Shown piece by piece: positions 13,065 through 23,170 of a stretch of DNA of 64,000 nt. Source of the stretch: Salvelinus alpinus (taxonomy: Eukaryota; Chordata; Actinopteri; Salmoniformes; Salmonidae); assembly GCF_045679555.1 (NCBI RefSeq), contig NC_092090.1, positions 26,137,038 to 26,201,037 on the forward strand. Direction: 5' to 3'. How positions within the stretch are numbered: the first letter of the stretch is position 1; every line of letters begins with the position of its first letter. The notes under the pieces were generated by a model that was not told where the DNA came from, made no database searches, and saw only the letters and a program-made list of their open reading frames with translations. A program made the translations under genes and the position numbers.

Positions 13065-13714
13065 CTTGGCGTTAACAAGGTAATTATTGTGGTTTATGTG
13101 GTCTGAAGTTAACACCCCATAAATACCCAAATTCTTCATTTTTGAAGTGAACCCCTGACCCTTCTTACATTCACCTACCATATTGGTGTGTAACCATGTG
13201 CATTATAATTATTTGCTGATAGAACACGTATAAATCCAGATCATGCTTAAATCTCCTATAGAAGTAGCCTACCACCTCACAGTTCATCATTCTTCGTTAA
13301 TGTTTTTTCTTCATAGAACTGTTTTATTTATGTATGGGGGGTTTACTTAAAACATCAGACAGCTGAAAATTACATGTGTAATCTCTCCCCCGAGAGCTCC
13401 ATGGAAAATAGAAAAACAGTCCGTGAGGTTGAGGGTAGAGTGGGGTTAATAGTGGTAAATCACCCACCCCACTGCCACTTCATCTGGGTCGGTTTACGAT
13501 GTGCTCCGGCCTTTAAAAAGTTCATCCAATATGAACGGTTTAGAAGTGGCAAATATATCAAAACATTCAGTTTACCTCTTCTGCTTGTTCTTTGCACTGA
13601 AGATATTCTAAGCCAACCGAAACGCCACACGTCAGATGAGCCCTGACACCGATTCGGTTTTTAGGGGGAAAATGTGGGTAATTTGTGAAAATGTTATCCC
13701 GAGCGGTCACGACT
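13065..13714. other. Unique sequence downstream of irx5, no gene seen
   Basis: Mixed composition. The short plus-strand frame at 13374-13646 has no recognised domain and no splice context. Confidence 0.5.
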
Positions 13715-13990
13715 CCCATGCGCGCCAAAACAGAGCTAACGCCTCGCTCACGTCCTACACAGAAACAGCTCGGCTGAATTTTTTGCGCCCATAATTAATG
13801 AAGAGGCTCGAGCTCTCGGGGATATGATGATTAAATAAGTAGAAGGCGGTATTCCCAGAGAGACCCTCTGAAAGCTGAAAGACCATTCCACTTCAGCTTT
13901 GTTTGACAGCGTTTGGGGGATGACGTCTGTTGACGGGTGAGCTGATCAGACATTATTTTCTGAGAGACAAAATGCTTCGATATTGCTTTT
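13715..13990. promoter_or_regulatory. Candidate conserved noncoding element
   Basis: Unique block containing CCCATAATTAATGAAGAGGC (13788-13807), GAGCTCTCGGGGATATGATG (13810-13829) and GATTAAATAAG. The TAATTA/TTAAT cores and even composition are typical of enhancers near homeobox genes. Evidence is composition and position only. Confidence 0.3.
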
Positions 13991-14754
13991 TGGTAGCCTA
14001 CACTCACAATAGCTCCATTCCCAACCGATATTTTGCTTTCCTGCAAAAAGCCAGACAGACTCCTTTTCGCTCTCCCCTTTTTTCTTATACCAACTAGCGG
14101 GAAAATGAAGTGACATATTGTTCACTTCAAGGAGTAGAAGAAGAAAACAAACGGTTGTGTTTTTGGCAACACTGTTTGGTTGTCACAGATGTTGTCCCGA
14201 ATAAAGTGGGCTGTGGGCAGGTCAAATAGAAGGGTGTCTTTTTACACTTGGAGCGGAATTTGACTCTAGTCTACTCTACTGCAGTCATGACAGATGTGTT
14301 GGATCATGTAGGCCTAGACATTTTTTTTCATTTGGGTTAATTTTTAAGGACAATTGGGAATTTCTTTATCAGCAGGTTCTGGTTTTTGGTGACATGGTTT
14401 GTGGGACCCCTAGATATCCTCACACTGAGACAATCAATCATGCATTTTGTAGTTGTGCAATATATTCCACCTTACAGGAAACCTGACAAAACCTTCCATT
14501 TACACTTGAAACTTTATATCACCATACAGGTAAAAACAATGATTTAAAATCAAGAAAATGTCCCATAATGCAATTTGTGTATGCTAATTATGTTCCTATG
14601 AGATTTTCAAGTACAGAAAATGTGTGACATTGCAATCAATGCCTGTTTTGAAGTCGATTGAAAGACTGAACTCGCAGTAGCCTTTAGGCCTAGGCTTATT
14701 TTTTTCCATGAAGATCTCATTTCAAAATCATGAAAGTTAGTAGGCCTACAACTG

Positions 14755-14773
14755 CCCCCCCCCCCCCCCCCCC
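14755..14773. repeat. Poly-C run
   Basis: Nineteen C in a row. Confidence 0.95.
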
Positions 14774-16045
14774 TTAAAACGTTCCTTTACAGACCAATGA
14801 TTTGCATATTTATCGTCAATGTGCAATATTACTGGAACACGATTAGGCTGTCTTCTCTTGATATCACCGAAGTTTTCCTACCACCGGAGACTGGGTGCAT
14901 GATGGGTGGAGATGCTTATGAATGTTGAATGTGGCATATGTGCCTTGCTTGTTTGGGCCTATATGCATATACAAATACGTAAAATAAAATACAAATATTG
15001 ATTTACAAAAACACAGTTACCAAATTGTGATTATTCAATACACTATTTTCACTCACAGTGTAACGTTTCCCAGTAGAGTATGATGGTACAGATACTAAAA
15101 ATATGTATAAATGTCTTATTTTAGGGCTTATGTAGCGAACCTGCCTAGATGGCTATGCTTCAACGCTAAGGTGTGGGTGCATACCAGGTATTTAGGGATT
15201 CATGTTTAAGATCGTTTGCATTTTTGTTGCAAGAATTTATATTCTCACCCAGGTTGTATGCACCAAATTAATATACGTTTTTTTTCTTGTCAGTTTCTGT
15301 GCAAAGGCAACGTTATGTTTAGTGAATACACCTAGCGATAGCCTACACTTGAAGTTACAATTCGATTTGGGAAAAACGTTTTAAAATGCAATTTGTCTAT
15401 ACGTCTTGAATATAATTAACCATAAAGGCATGTTTTATTTGTTTCATTCATGCATTGACAAAAAGGGTTTTCGATTTTGAAAATCGAAATGACCTAAAAC
15501 ATCAATTTTTCTCAACTGTTACAAATGTATGCATATTTCGATCCTATTTTATTAGTCTAACAGTTCAATATTGTCCTCCTCCAGACCTACATATTTAAAC
15601 TAATGTAGACGTAAATGCATTGATGAAATGTCAATATTTCCTCTATCCCGACAAAAGCGAAAATATATATCGGTTATTCTTTTCCATCTTCAATTGGGTT
15701 CGTTATGTTTTTTTCCTCCTTCGCATATGGGAACTGTTTCAACCTCACTTGGCATTCTCACATTGTATCCATGCATCGCTTCCCAACAATGAGCCAGCGA
15801 GCCGTTCAACTGGAAGAGAGACGGGAGGGAGAAAGAAGTTGAACAAAGTTGCGCTAGATCATTGCAGAGTTCCCCTATTCCATGCATTCAGGACTGACAA
15901 TGGTTTCGGACAGATCCAGTGGTCTCACTCTCGGTAGCACGATCGCATTACAACGCTAAAAAGCAGTGTCAACTTTTTCAAACTAAGATTGTGGAAAGTA
16001 TTTTTTATGGATGAAATATATTGGTTTTATTGTCTTTAGCCGCAG
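14774..16045. other. AT-rich intergenic sequence, no gene seen
   Basis: Unique apart from a 21-bp perfect palindrome around 15469-15489 (TTTCGATTTT, G, AAAATCGAAA). The short open frames (15202, 15620) are unconvincing. Confidence 0.5.
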
Positions 16046-16120
16046 TTGCTAATAATAATAATAATAATAGGCCTAATAATAATAATAATAATTTATTTCA
16101 ATAAATATATATAATGATAA
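16046..16120. repeat. (AAT)n microsatellite, interrupted
   Basis: Two AAT runs separated by AGGCCT. Confidence 0.9.
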
Positions 16121-16699
16121 TAATGTGTATTTTTTTACATACTCAATATGTTGAATGAGTCTCCACAGAGGCCCTGTTTCTCTGTCCCTCTAGACGTGAT
16201 TTGAATAACAAACTGCGTGGAGGACAATTACTAAATAGCAGCACATCTCTGGAACAACAAAACAACAACTCCGTCTCAAAACGATATTTCACAAATGTGG
16301 TCAAATCGTTTGGGCTATTTCGACAGTGCAGAAGACAAACATGACAAGCATGTTTTATTACTCCGTGCCCATGGGCTATGCAATGTCCGTCTCAAGATCC
16401 AATTTAGCAGTATAAATGATCATTTTCCAAACATTTGCCTCATATTCCTCGAATCATAGAGAGCGGTGTAAATTGCATTAACAGAATGCTCGGGTATTTG
16501 TGTCACCGCTTTAAATGTTACACATAAAACGATTCTAAACTATACAATATTTACCTAAGCTGAATATAGATGATTTACGTCTCTGAAATTGTATATATTG
16601 GCCCTTTGAAAAATTAATTCTTCAATTTAAAAAGCCTATTTCAAATAAAAACGATGATGTCCTCTTAGGGGACATTGCATCGAACACTTAAATTCCTGG

Positions 16700-16910
16700 A
16701 GGGATCAGCAAAGAAAAACATAATTATGCTATTTAGCCGGATGATGTGTTGCAATCACTGGGCCAGGCAGCACACATACTCTGGGAGATTAAAATAGAAG
16801 CCCCAGTCGCTCGCCCGTGTGACTCGGAATAGAGGACATTAGGGCTAAGGGAATTATATAAAGCCCAGGGGAGCCTTCAACTCGAGTGCGGAAAGTAAAC
16901 TATAGAGATT
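16700..16910. promoter_or_regulatory. Candidate conserved noncoding element
   Basis: Unique block with GGGAGATTAAAATAGAAGCC (16780-16799), CACTGGGCCAGGCAG and GGCTAAGGGAATTATATAAA. Lies about 1.9 kb beyond the irx5 stop. Candidate by composition and location only. Confidence 0.3.
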
Positions 16911-17536
16911 AATGAAAGGCAGTAAACAAGAGCAAGCTGGCCCACTTCACTAGTTCATTATTACTGTTATTATTATTATTATTATTATTACTTGAGATTA
17001 TTCTAAATTATTAAACGTAGGCCTATTTCAATATTTTTCCAATAGAAATAATCAAGACAAAGATTGAGTTGTTTAGAAATAGAAACAGGAATATATATGA
17101 AATGTTGGGAGTAATTCCATGAAGCCATGAGCTAATGTACTCCCGCGTTGATCAACTGATTATAATGATACTAGAAGCACTAAAGGTTCACTACTGATTA
17201 TAAAACAAAACAAAATTGGCACCTGATAAAACAAATATTACTAGCTGTAATAATATAATAATAATTCGATAATAATTAACAGATTTGTTTTCAAATCCTT
17301 TCCCAATATCTGTGCCAAATCAAGACACCATTTGTCTCATCTTACAAATCAGCCTTAATCAAAATTTCAAAGATTAGGCCACATTAACATTTTTTTCTCT
17401 CTCGAAAATCCACCACGGTATTGTATTTCCGGAAAGGAAATGGTTTGTCCCATGTTAATACATTGTAATATTCAGGTTTTCCCATTTGGCAGTATTGTTA
17501 TAGTAAACATGTAATAACTGTGACCATTTCAAGTGT

Positions 17537-17562
17537 CTCTCTCTCTCTCTCTCTCTCTCTCC
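17537..17562. repeat. Short (CT)n
   Basis: About 13 CT units. Confidence 0.9.
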
Positions 17563-17564
17563 GC

Positions 17565-18010
17565 CTTCCAGTCTTTGGTCCATTTTAACTAGGCCATTCG
17601 ATCAGGGACGGCTTTCCGTGACGGATTAAGAATGAGACCCCTGAAATTAGGAGCAAGTGTGACACCTACCTGCGGAAGTGGGAAGGAAGAGTTTGAGCCT
17701 TGAGGACAGTGAGAGGCTCGGTTACTGACAAAACAGATGAAACCCTGGAAACTATGTGGCCTTTACTGTGTGCATGACATGCTAGTCTTGCTATCCTCCT
17801 TCTCTCCAAACCTAACCATGAGTGTTTCACATCCAACGCGTCATTAAGGAGGCTCCAACATTAATGATATAACTAGCCAGTGTGCTCTGAAGCCATAAAT
17901 GCATGGTTGCGTCCTTTTAACAGCTTTGCCACGCCTTGGAAATAGTAATGAGCTCTAAATTTGGCATAAAATCGAACTCATTACTGGAGTTCGCCACCTG
18001 ATTGCTTTGC
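17565..18010. promoter_or_regulatory. Candidate conserved noncoding element near the irx5 3' end
   Basis: Unique sequence with GGCTTTCCGTGACGGATTAA (17609-17628), an E-box-like CACCTACCTG and GCGTCCTTTTAACAGCTTTG (17909-17928). No open frame extends through it. Position 0.8-1.2 kb past the gene and lack of repeats suggest conserved regulatory sequence. Not proven. Confidence 0.3.
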
Positions 18011-18431
18011 TTATAACACGTTGCGGTTGGAAAGTAATTGGGTTAAACGACTGGGCCTCCAGTTACGCCGTTGTTATCATATTCACCTTCATAAGTATCC
18101 TCCTACTGCACATGTAGAAAGGAATAGGAAACATAGAGCCAGAAATATACATATATTCAGTAAACTCTTGCCAATATCTTTGGCCAAACCCCACCAAAAT
18201 GTAAATATTTGGGTAGACCTAAAAGGCTGTAGGCCTATATGTTTTTCACTCGAGAATTTGAGAAATTTCGACATGTTCTCATGTTGTATAAAGTTGAAGT
18301 GCTCTTTTTGTATCGAAAATGTAATTGATACACCTGTCACGGGGTAAAAGAACACAATCCCATCGATAAATACCTCTTTCATTTTCCATAATGTGTTTCT
18401 CTTTCAAGCCCTTCTGACACATTTGATAATA

Positions 18432-18478
18432 ACAGTTGTCCCCTCCCGCTCCCCCCAGAATAATCGCTGCACACGTGT
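18432..18478. promoter_or_regulatory. Pair of ACAnnTGT (Iroquois-type) motifs
   Basis: ACAGTTGT at 18432-18439 and ACACGTGT at 18471-18478. ACAnnTGT is the reported Iroquois homeodomain binding core. Both lie just past the irx5 poly(A) signal. Function unknown. Confidence 0.25.
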
Positions 18479-18562
18479 ATTTTTTTTCTCATAATTTACT
18501 TCAAAGATAGTGTATTGTCCATTTTAAATACAAAAATGCTACATTAAATATACATATTAGTC

Positions 18563-18568
18563 TTTAAT
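18563..18568 (-). terminator. irx5: irx5 poly(A) signal ATTAAA
   Basis: ATTAAA on the minus strand, about 213 bases after the TAA stop. No AATAAA is visible between the stop and this site, so it is the best candidate for 3' end formation, with cleavage expected around 18540-18552. Confidence 0.55.
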
Positions 18569-18780
18569 ACAAATAGACTCAGGCGGCTGCAGCGATGAAG
18601 ACCATTCTTGTTACATATTTAGGATTAACCATTCAGAAACTAAGATTTGAAGATAAGCATTTACTCAGAAAATAACTGTTCTCAGAATTTTCCTTTATCA
18701 TTATTATTTTTCTTATTTTTTGTAATGCAACCACAAATAATAAATAAAAGTCCGATGGATTTTTGAAAGGGATCAAGGTA

Positions 18781-19487
18781 TTAAATGTTTGACATACCTT
18801 TCTTTAGTTCATAAGGGGAGTCTTTACAAAGATCTACCTGCGTTTGGCCTCTGCCTTTCTGGCTTTCTCTTACCAAAGCTTCTGCTCTATTTAACACAGT
18901 CTGGTTTAATCCATTGAAATGTGCGGTGGAGCCCGTGCCCGAGCCGTGATTGCTGTGACTGTGAAGATGTCCAAAGCTGCCATAGTTCGTGTAGCCCGGG
19001 TAAAAAGGGGACGTGTAGTAGATAGGCCTGGATAGGACTGTGCTGTTTGGGAGAGGGCACTGTGGGGAGGACCGTGATGGTGACGCTGCATTGGTGGTGA
19101 TCACTGTGCTGTGACCCATCCCATGGCCCTGCGGCCCGTCGCTGCTGCTCTTACACCTGTCTGAGGACGTTGCGATCTCAGCCAGGGACCAGAGTTTGGG
19201 TTTAGGGGCCGATGGGGAGGAGTGAATAACAGACGTCACGTTGCTGTTTACCGTGCCCGGCGCATGGCCCATTTCTGACGGCTTGTCTTGCGCAACGAGC
19301 TCGGTTCCTCCCCGAGGCACGGCGGATGGAGACGAGGTGGTGGGTTTAGCAGACTCGGGCAGTAACTCTGTCCGATCCCCCTGGTCTTTTAATTCCGAGT
19401 CGCTCAGAAGGGGATCCGTTTCTTTGCCATGATTCTCCTCTTTAAATCTGTCGCACACTATGTCCCCCGGGTTCAGCAATTTATGAT
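18781..19487 (-). CDS. irx5: irx5 coding exon 3
   Basis: Starts after acceptor CTGCAG with AT CAT AAA TTG CTG AAC (..HKLLN) in phase 1 and ends ATG TCA AAC ATT TAA. Encodes residues 218-451 with the IRO box. A proline/serine-rich linker and a histidine/serine/glycine-rich stretch ([14 protein letters not shown]) lie between the conserved blocks. Confidence 0.95.
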
Positions 19488-21666
19488 CTGCAGTGAGAGA
19501 GAAACAAGAGTTAAGTTACTGTGAAAAAGATGTATAACATTGACATAAGATACAGATAGGCTACCAATATGTTATAGGCCCCTAATTCATGCACTCATGC
19601 GTTCATATTTGTGCATATGCTAATTACCATAGTAATCGGCCTAGTTATCATAATAAGTAGGCTAATAAATAATAGGCCTGCAAACAACTAGGCATACAGC
19701 TACTGAAAACCGTGATATTAATGCTTGTGTTTTAATCGTAATAATTATCATTAGGCGATACACAGCCCAGTCCACCAGCTGCAACCCGCCTTATTATGCA
19801 GTTAAAGATAAATCGAATGCTAAACACTTTACGTCACCAGCAATTTTCAGCACATGATAAGTCAAATGAGGGGAGTTCAAGGTGATTATTATTTAAAGCA
19901 ATTGTCCCATTATAAATAATATACCACCATTAACCAGCAATTCATTTTGCGCCCTGAGTGGAAACGACTGCGATAAAAAATTGATGATTTTTCTACAGAC
20001 CTGACTCTGTGTCTGTCGAGTCTCCCTTGTCTGTCGGCTTGCTAGGCTCGTCGTCGTCATTCTTTTCCAGATCGATGTTCTCGTCTTCCTCCTCGTCCTC
20101 GCTCCGGTTTCGGGGAGTCCAGGTCATCTTGTTCTCCTTCTTTAGCCTCCTCCTGGCGTTGGCGAACCAGGTGGAAACTTGGGTGAGGGTCATTTTGGTG
20201 ATGATGGCCAGCATGATCTTCTCCCCCTTGGTGGGGTAGGGGTTCTTACGGTGCTCGTTCAACCAGGCTTTGAGAGTGGCGGTGGCATCCCGGGTCGCGT
20301 TTTTTCGGTATGCCGGGTCACCGTAGGGGTATGAACCCAGGGGAGCAGCGTAGGGGTGATATCCTATAGACCCAGCCATGCCCGTCGTGTGGTCATAGGG
20401 AGAACTCTGAAAACAAAGCCGTCGAAAAGAAAATGCTTTTCAGATAATTTTAACGACTCATAACAATTCAAACATTACAAAATAAGTTTCAAACAATAAC
20501 AAGGCAGCATAAAAAACACGCACAAACACACACACATACACACCTCTGACGTTTAGGTTGGTTACAAGAAATCAAGCATCAGATGCGTCACCAATGCACT
20601 TTTTACATTTTACACAGATGGACATTGTCTCAACTTTATTTTTCTTTGTGCGTTTTTGTATTCAAGATGCGCCTGTCTTGCTGACTCTGTAGCCACTACA
20701 AAGTAATCTATGCGTAGTGAAAGCAACCTCATTTACAAATTAGATGAAGCCTTAAGATCATGCGTAACAGGCCTACCATGTCTTCTCTTGTCATAATTTT
20801 ACCAAGACAGGATTTTACTATCATTATTTCCCACCATTATTCAGCTGGCCTGAATACCTGGTTTCATGTGCTTATAACTGCGTGCTCAACTCACATTCAG
20901 ATTTAGAACATGTTAAATATTAGGATCTGTGTTCCCAAGTTAACGAACATTTGGTCAATGCCCATAAAAACAACCGAGTAGCCCTAAATAAACGAGTTTG
21001 TAATTTCGCATAGACTAATAAAGACCTTATCCAACAAATAACTATAGAATATAATGTGTTCTACCGAGGTGGGGAGCTTGCTGTTTGTTATTGTATGCAA
21101 ACTGATTCAACACAACGACCTATTTCATTGCTCATTATTTACAGAAAAAAATGCATTTATCCAAAGAACAATAACATGCAAATTAGCCTAATTAGTTATT
21201 TTGCATGTTCGTCTTTGCATCAAAATGGATGGGCCTATTTACAACTAACTTACCCAAATGTAAAAGAGTCATCAACAAAATACAGACGCACGCTAAACCA
21301 GAAATAGATTTGCCTCATTTGCACCATGCTAAAATTCTACACATAGGCCTACCAACAATACAATATAAGATTTTCCACATGTTTTTCCACTCGGCAATTT
21401 CGATTTTATGCTCTCTCACTCACCACGTATGAAGCGAATGTGGCGGCCGCTCCCGCCTCCGCACTGTACGGGAGATGGGAGTTGTACCCGGGTGAAGCGC
21501 TGGTGAACGCGGTAGATCCGGCATAGGGAGCAAAAGCAGAGCCAGATGAGGATCTACCAAGTTCTTCGGTCCTGGGTCCCGATATAACGCTGGTGCTGTA
21601 CGCTGGGCATGAATACAGCGCCAACGAAGCGGATGGCTGGTACAAATAGCCCTGAGGATACGCCAT
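18781..21666 (-). CDS. irx5: Iroquois homeobox transcription factor irx5 (irx5a-like), three exons
   Basis: Nuclear TALE-class homeodomain transcription factor. In vertebrates Irx5 patterns neural tissue, retina, heart and limb. Exons 21666-21424, 20406-20001 and 19487-18781 join in phases 0 and 1 to a 451-residue protein. The N terminus starts [20 protein letters not shown], the classic Irx5 start. The homeodomain spans about residues 111-173 with the three-residue TALE loop (NPYPTKGEK) and recognition helix [13 protein letters not shown] serine/aspartate/glutamate-rich acidic stretch follows (about 176-216). Exon 3 carries [12 protein letters not shown] (314-325), the IRO box around [12 protein letters not shown] (413-424) and the C terminus [12 protein letters not shown]. 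The start ATG has an ACCATGG context. I prefer irx5a over irx5b from memory of fish sequences, and a salmonid genome-duplication copy is likely. The frame is intact. Confidence 0.97.
19488..20000 (-). other. irx5: irx5 intron 2
   Basis: 513 bases, GT (20000-19999) to AG (19489-19488), phase 1. AT-rich, no repeat or nested gene seen. Confidence 0.9.
20001..20406 (-). CDS. irx5: irx5 coding exon 2 (homeodomain)
   Basis: Begins after acceptor TTTTCAG with AGT TCT CCC TAT GAC (SSPYD) in phase 0. Contains the whole homeodomain and the acidic segment. Ends with GAG TCA G. The donor is GTCTGT, weaker than the GTGAGT of intron 1. The split codon G|AT reads aspartate. Confidence 0.95.
20407..21423 (-). 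other. irx5: irx5 intron 1
   Basis: 1017 bases, GTGAGT to TTTTCAG, phase 0. AT-rich, with a short CA stretch near 20520-20542. No nested gene seen. Confidence 0.9.
21424..21666 (-). CDS. irx5: irx5 coding exon 1
   Basis: 81 codons, from ATG (21666-21664, context ACCATGG) to TAC GTG before the donor GTGAGT (21423-21418). Ends in phase 0. The frame is open a further 8 codons upstream (to a TTG at 21690), but there is no ATG there and Irx5 proteins begin M(A/S)YPQGYLYQ. Confidence 0.95.
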
Positions 21667-22330
21667 GGTGAAAGCCCCGAAAGTAAGCAACTTACTTGCG
21701 CACTTTTCCTCTTTATTTTCTCATGCACTGTCCGATTTCAGTCATAGGAGTCTCGTATCAACAGACCGCTGTCTGTTCCCCTCTAAATGATTGTGGGAGA
21801 AAGCAAAAATATAAACAAATACATAGACTTAGATATAGATTTTTAGTTGCTGATAGTCAGCTTCAACTGACGGTTGTGTTTGCTTGCTACGCTCTATTTT
21901 TCCTATCTCTCTCTCTCTCACTTGCTCACTCTGTCTCATGCCGTGCAGAATAAGTTTTTTGCCTTCGGATGGGGGCTTTGCTTGGGAAAATGTCCTGCCA
22001 AGATGCTAAGTTGGAAATTGAGGATTCTGACGCCTACTACGTTCTTCACGCTCCTCCTATCGGGGTGTAGTCATCGAAGGAAAAGAAAGCTTAGGGTTAA
22101 TACCACAGCCCTGCCTATCTCTCTCTCCATGTTTTCTTTTTTCTCCCCGCTTTCCCCCCTCCCTCTCGCCCTCTCCTTCTCTCACTAACAATCCCTCTCC
22201 CGCTATTTCTCTATTTGTTTTTCTCTAACAAGGCTCGGTGCTGTAGGACTCCAGTGCACCAGCCCCTGGATGGCGATATCATGCGAGCCAGTAGATCGAC
22301 TCCAACTTTCTTCTTATTCTAAATACACGA
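21667..22330 (-). promoter_or_regulatory. irx5: irx5 5' UTR and probable promoter region
   Basis: Sequence directly upstream of the irx5 start. It holds pyrimidine-rich plus-strand stretches (21898-21926, 22120-22200), which are GA-rich on the gene strand. A TTTATATTTTTGC segment (minus strand, near 21815-21803) is TATA-like but too close to the ATG to be assigned with confidence. The transcription start cannot be placed from sequence alone. Confidence 0.4.
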
Positions 22331-22919
22331 AGCCGTCACTTTCACACTTGATCAATAACAAATGGGCTGTTGTCTGTCAGAAAGAGCTTTTCAGATACTG
22401 AAGGGGAAAAAGCGCTCCATGTTCTGCACGCTGCTCTTCTTTTTTCCATGGTTTATGGTTTATTGTTTCTTTTGAGCGCAAAACTTGTATTTTTGAATAG
22501 ATGCCTCGTAACAGCCTAACTGACTGTCGGTGATCCTACGTTAAAATCCGCAACGGGAGCTAAAAAGGGGCGACGGTTTTTGATTTCGATTTATTTTGTG
22601 CATTTAGACATTCTTACGCCAGACGCATTTTGTGTTGTTAGGGTAAGACATGGCAAGAGCATGCATAAATTATGACGCGAATAATACACAGTATAATATA
22701 AATATAACCTTTATCCCAAACAATTGAGGTTTGGCTGTTTGTGTAAACGTTTTTTTTTTCTTAACCAGCAATTTGTAATATTAGCTGAAATCTAGGAAGC
22801 ATTCCACTCAACTGTGGGATAAGCAACTCTTAACGTGTGACAGCTGTTAACTGAAGCGGCTGCTAAATAGTTTTCTCCATAGATCCAGGAATAAACCAGT
22901 CACATACACTCTCTCGCTC

Positions 22920-23170
22920 TCTCTCACCCCGAAAGTCATAAAAGCCCCAAGCGAGGGCAGATTAGTACCATATGAACTACAGCAAATCCGCTATGACCAC
23001 TGGATGTAATCTCCTTTGATGCCACCAGATACGTTTCTCTGCAGAAATATGGAGAGTCACGATTTATTTAATATATTGCGCTTATCGGCCATTATGGATA
23101 TCCAGATTTTTCATTTCAGCACAATGGCTTTTTACGCACCTGTGCCATATATGAATTATTCCTGAATTAT
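22920..23170. promoter_or_regulatory. Candidate conserved upstream element of irx5
   Basis: Unique block 1.3-1.5 kb upstream of the start codon with AATATATTGCGCTTATCGGC (23070-23089), CATTATGGATATCCAG and CAATGGCTTTTTACGCACCT. Long runs without repeats, next to a developmental gene. Inference only. Confidence 0.3.

Noticed and set aside
21667-21690. Upstream extension of irx5 exon 1 to a TTG
   Set aside because: There is no ATG in the extension, and the ATG at 21666 has a strong context and matches the conserved Irx5 N terminus.
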